From NCBI RefSeq assembly GCF_029227915.1, contig NC_079878.1, positions 35,057,501-35,121,500 on the forward strand: 64,000 nt of DNA, written 5' to 3'. The stretch's first letter is position 1; every line of letters starts with the position of its first letter. The notes under the pieces are model-generated. The model was not told the origin of the DNA and did not search any database. It was given only the letters and a program-made list of their open reading frames with translations. Shown in pieces: positions 62,249 to 64,000 of the stretch. A program made the translations under genes and the position numbers. Source of the DNA: Hydractinia symbiolongicarpus (lineage: Eukaryota > Cnidaria > Hydrozoa > Anthoathecata > Hydractiniidae).

Positions 62249-64000
62249 CTAAATACATGTTGGTACGAATATGTGACCCAATCGTTGTAACTCAAACGGA
62301 CTGACACCGTTAGAAAATCAATGAAATGTACTTTTTGAAACTGTCGCTATTTCTTCAGCGCGCGATAACGGCTAGGATTGGTCCCACATTAAACAATGAC
62401 TTATTAATCTAAATTTTTTAATGAAGCGCTACAGAGCGCCCAGTGAAATCGCTGAGTTCCGGCAATCATGTCAAATTAAGAGGAATGTTATTTCTTGGAG
62501 TCCAATTTTCTCATTTATCACATTTATCAGGTCACAGTCCAATGTTAGTTCAATTAAGTCCCACAGTCAATCGTTTCATTGTTAAAAGCGATGCAACCTA
62601 GTAATTTCAGAAAAATATCGCTAAATACATGTTGGTACGAATATGTGACCCAACTGTTGTAACTCATACGGACTTACACCGTTAGAAAGTCAATGAAATG
62701 TAGTTTTTGAAACTGTCGCTATTTCTTTAGCGGGAGATAACGGCTGCGATAGGTCCCAGAGTAAAAAAATGACTTATTAATCGAAATTTTTAAATGAAGC
62801 GCTACCACATCCCCCAGTGTAATCGCTGAGTTCCCACAATCATGTCAAATTAAGAAAAACGTTATTTCTTGGAGACCAATTTTTCCATTTATCACATTTA
62901 TCAGGTCAGAGTCGAAAGTTAGTTCAATTAAGTCCCACAGTCAATCGTTTCACTGTTAAAAACGATTCAACCTAGTAATATTAGATGTATATCGCTAAAT
63001 ACATGATGGGACGAATATGTGACCCAACCGTTGTAACTCAAACGGACTGACACCGTTAGAAAGTCAATGAAATGTAGTTTTTGATTCTGTCGATATTTCT
63101 TTACCGCGCGATAATTGATAGGATTGGTTCCACAGTAAAGAATGATTTATTTATCTAAATTTTTAAATGAAGCGCTACCACAGCGCCCAGTGTAATCGCT
63201 GAGTTCCGGCAATCACGACAAATGAAGAAGAATGTTATTTCTTGGAGTCCAATTGTCTCATTTATCACATTTATCTGTTCACAGTCCAATGTTAGTTCAA
63301 TTAAGTCCCACAGTCATCCGTTTCATTGTTAAAAGCGATGCAACCTAGTAATATCAGAACAACTTCGCTAAATACATGTTGGTACGAATATGTGACCCAA
63401 CCGTTGTAACTCAAACGGACTTACACCGTTAGAAAGTCAATGAAATGTAGTTTTTGAAACTGTCGCTATTTCTTTAGCGGGCGATAACGGCTAGGATAGG
63501 TCCCAGAGTTAAAAAATGACTTATTAATCGAAATTTTTAAATGAAGCGCTATCACATCCCCCAGTGTAATCGCTGAGTTCCGGCAATCATGTCAAATTAA
63601 GAAAAACGTTATTTGTTGGAGACCAATTCTTCCATTTATCACATTTATCAGGTCAGAGTCGAAAGTTAGTTCAATTAAGTCCCACAGTCAATCGTTTCAC
63701 TGTTAAAAACGATTCAACCTAGTAATACCAGATGTATATCGCTAAATACATGATGGGACGAATATGTGACCCAACCGTTGTAACTCAAACGGACTGACAC
63801 CGTTAGAAAGTCAATGATATGTAGTTTTTGAAACTGTCGATATTTCTTTACCGCGCGATAACGGATAGGATTGGTTCCACAGTAAAGAATGATTTATTTA
63901 TCTAAATTTTTAAATGAAGCGCTACCACAGCGCCCAGTGTAATCGCTGAGTTCCAGCAATCACGACAAATGAAGAAGAAAGTTATTTCTTGGAGTCCAAT
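62249..64000. repeat. Third appearance of the 43.6/51.4 kb block, cut by the window end
   Basis: Monomer starts are 62249, 62621, 62995, 63368 and 63742 (the last has 259 bp only). The first three lie 10823 bp from 51426, 51798 and 52172, and the first about 18656 bp from 43593. Monomer 63368 matches 53666 (GGCTAGGATAGG with GCTATCACATCC), so one dimer step is absent here. ATGGGACG is at 63006 and 63753. The last monomer continues past the window. Confidence 0.9.

Larger units (their letters stand above)
1..64000. repeat. Satellite DNA array, ~373-bp monomer, 171 complete copies plus one partial
   Basis: Every part of the window is made of one tandem monomer in one orientation. I set the phase by CTAAATACATG and followed it from 1 to 63742 without a gap. 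Typical landmarks, as offset from monomer start: CCGTT about 33, AACGG about 46, CCGTT about 58, GCGCG(C)GATAACGG about 110-122, an A/T-rich stretch 140-175, GCGCTaccacAGCGC about 179, and TTTATCACATTTATCAGG about 270. Every frame carries stops in a typical monomer, and the many 373-374-bp units also shift frame, so no long ORF can persist. No inserted element, inverted block or unique sequence was seen. Tandem satellites of this size are typical of centromeric or other heterochromatin; which of these applies here cannot be told from sequence alone. Confidence 0.99.

Noticed and set aside
1-64000. CRISPR array or bacterial iteron region
   Set aside because: The repeats are contiguous 373-bp monomers with no unique spacers, far longer than CRISPR repeats, and no cas or replication gene is present.
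1-64000. CENP-B box (TTCGnnnnAnnCGGG core)
   Set aside because: The closest match is the minus strand of the GGTACGAAT region: TTCGTACCA fits, but the CGGG part reads ATGT. In the GCGGGCG subtype the CGGG has no TTCG at the right distance. No full match was seen.
1-64000. tRNA, rRNA or other RNA genes
   Set aside because: I recognised no conserved RNA sequence such as tRNA A and B box pairs or rRNA core motifs. The small hairpins are monomer-internal and only 5 bp.
1-64000. Transposon or retrovirus insertion
   Set aside because: Monomer spacing never departs from 356-380 bp, leaving no room for an insert, and no reverse transcriptase or transposase frame exists.
1-64000. Telomeric repeat tracts
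   Set aside because: No tandem TTAGGG, TTAGG, TTTAGGG or similar runs on either strand; TTTATCA repeats reach only three copies at 14439-14465.
1-64000. The monomer as an ancient dimer of about 186 bp
   Set aside because: I compared the two halves and found only short shared words (such as CACAG and TCGCT) without colinear similarity, so an internal dimer is not supported by eye.
1-64000. Identification with a named satellite family, such as the ~370-bp family of the Drosophila virilis group
   Set aside because: The length is similar, but I cannot recall or check those sequences here, and length alone is not evidence.

Overview
The whole window is one uninterrupted satellite DNA array. A monomer of about 373 bp repeats head-to-tail in a single orientation from base 1 to base 64000. 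Taking the start as the conserved CTAAATACATG, I placed 171 complete monomers (starts 1 to 63368) and a last partial one from 63742. The mean spacing is (63742-1)/171 = 372.8 bp; nearly all monomers are 369-377 bp, three are 356 bp and one is 380 bp. I found no protein-coding gene, RNA gene, transposon, telomeric repeat or unique-sequence island. This points to a eukaryotic chromosome in centromeric, pericentromeric, subtelomeric or other heterochromatin. I cannot name the species. A hand count over 14941-15300 gives about 39% G+C and no CpG depletion (16 CpG seen, about 13.7 expected), which fits a host with little germline cytosine methylation, such as many invertebrates. That is inference only.

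The array is a patchwork of higher-order repeats (HORs), multi-monomer units that are themselves duplicated. From left to right: mixed monomers (1-1122); a 747-bp dimer (1123-2989); a 1493-bp 4-mer (2990-5602); a 1119-bp 3-mer (5976-7660); a 1861-bp 5-mer whose second copy lost one monomer (9034-12400); an older-looking zone with no clear HOR (12401-14621); a 1119-bp 3-mer (14622-16860); a nearly perfect 3725-bp 10-mer (16642-24273) with a 1118-bp 3-mer nested in it; a 1861-bp 5-mer (24361-28083); a 5-mer of 1846 bp (28180-31335); and a 2976-bp 8-mer (31212-37200).

From about 38 kb the pattern changes. A limited set of monomer types is reused in blocks at long range. One cassette of about 1.25 kb occurs four times (41727, 49559, 55534 and 58143). 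A multi-monomer block at 41.5-47.9 kb recurs at 49.3-55.0 kb, 21 monomers away, and its first part returns again at 62.2-64.0 kb. Local dimers and trimers (747, 744, 1120 and 1121 bp) sit inside these blocks.

Several hybrid monomers mark the joins, with the left part of one type and the right part of another. They are what unequal exchange or gene conversion between misaligned copies would leave. The most informative feature is a three-way comparison at about 43.0, 51.2 and 57.0 kb, in which two cassette copies have each lost exactly one monomer at different joins. Within the monomer the recurring elements are a GCGCT/AGCGC hairpin, a CCGTT-AACGG-CCGTT cluster and a TAACGG. There is no set of genes to fit into a pathway; the interest lies in array structure and evolution.
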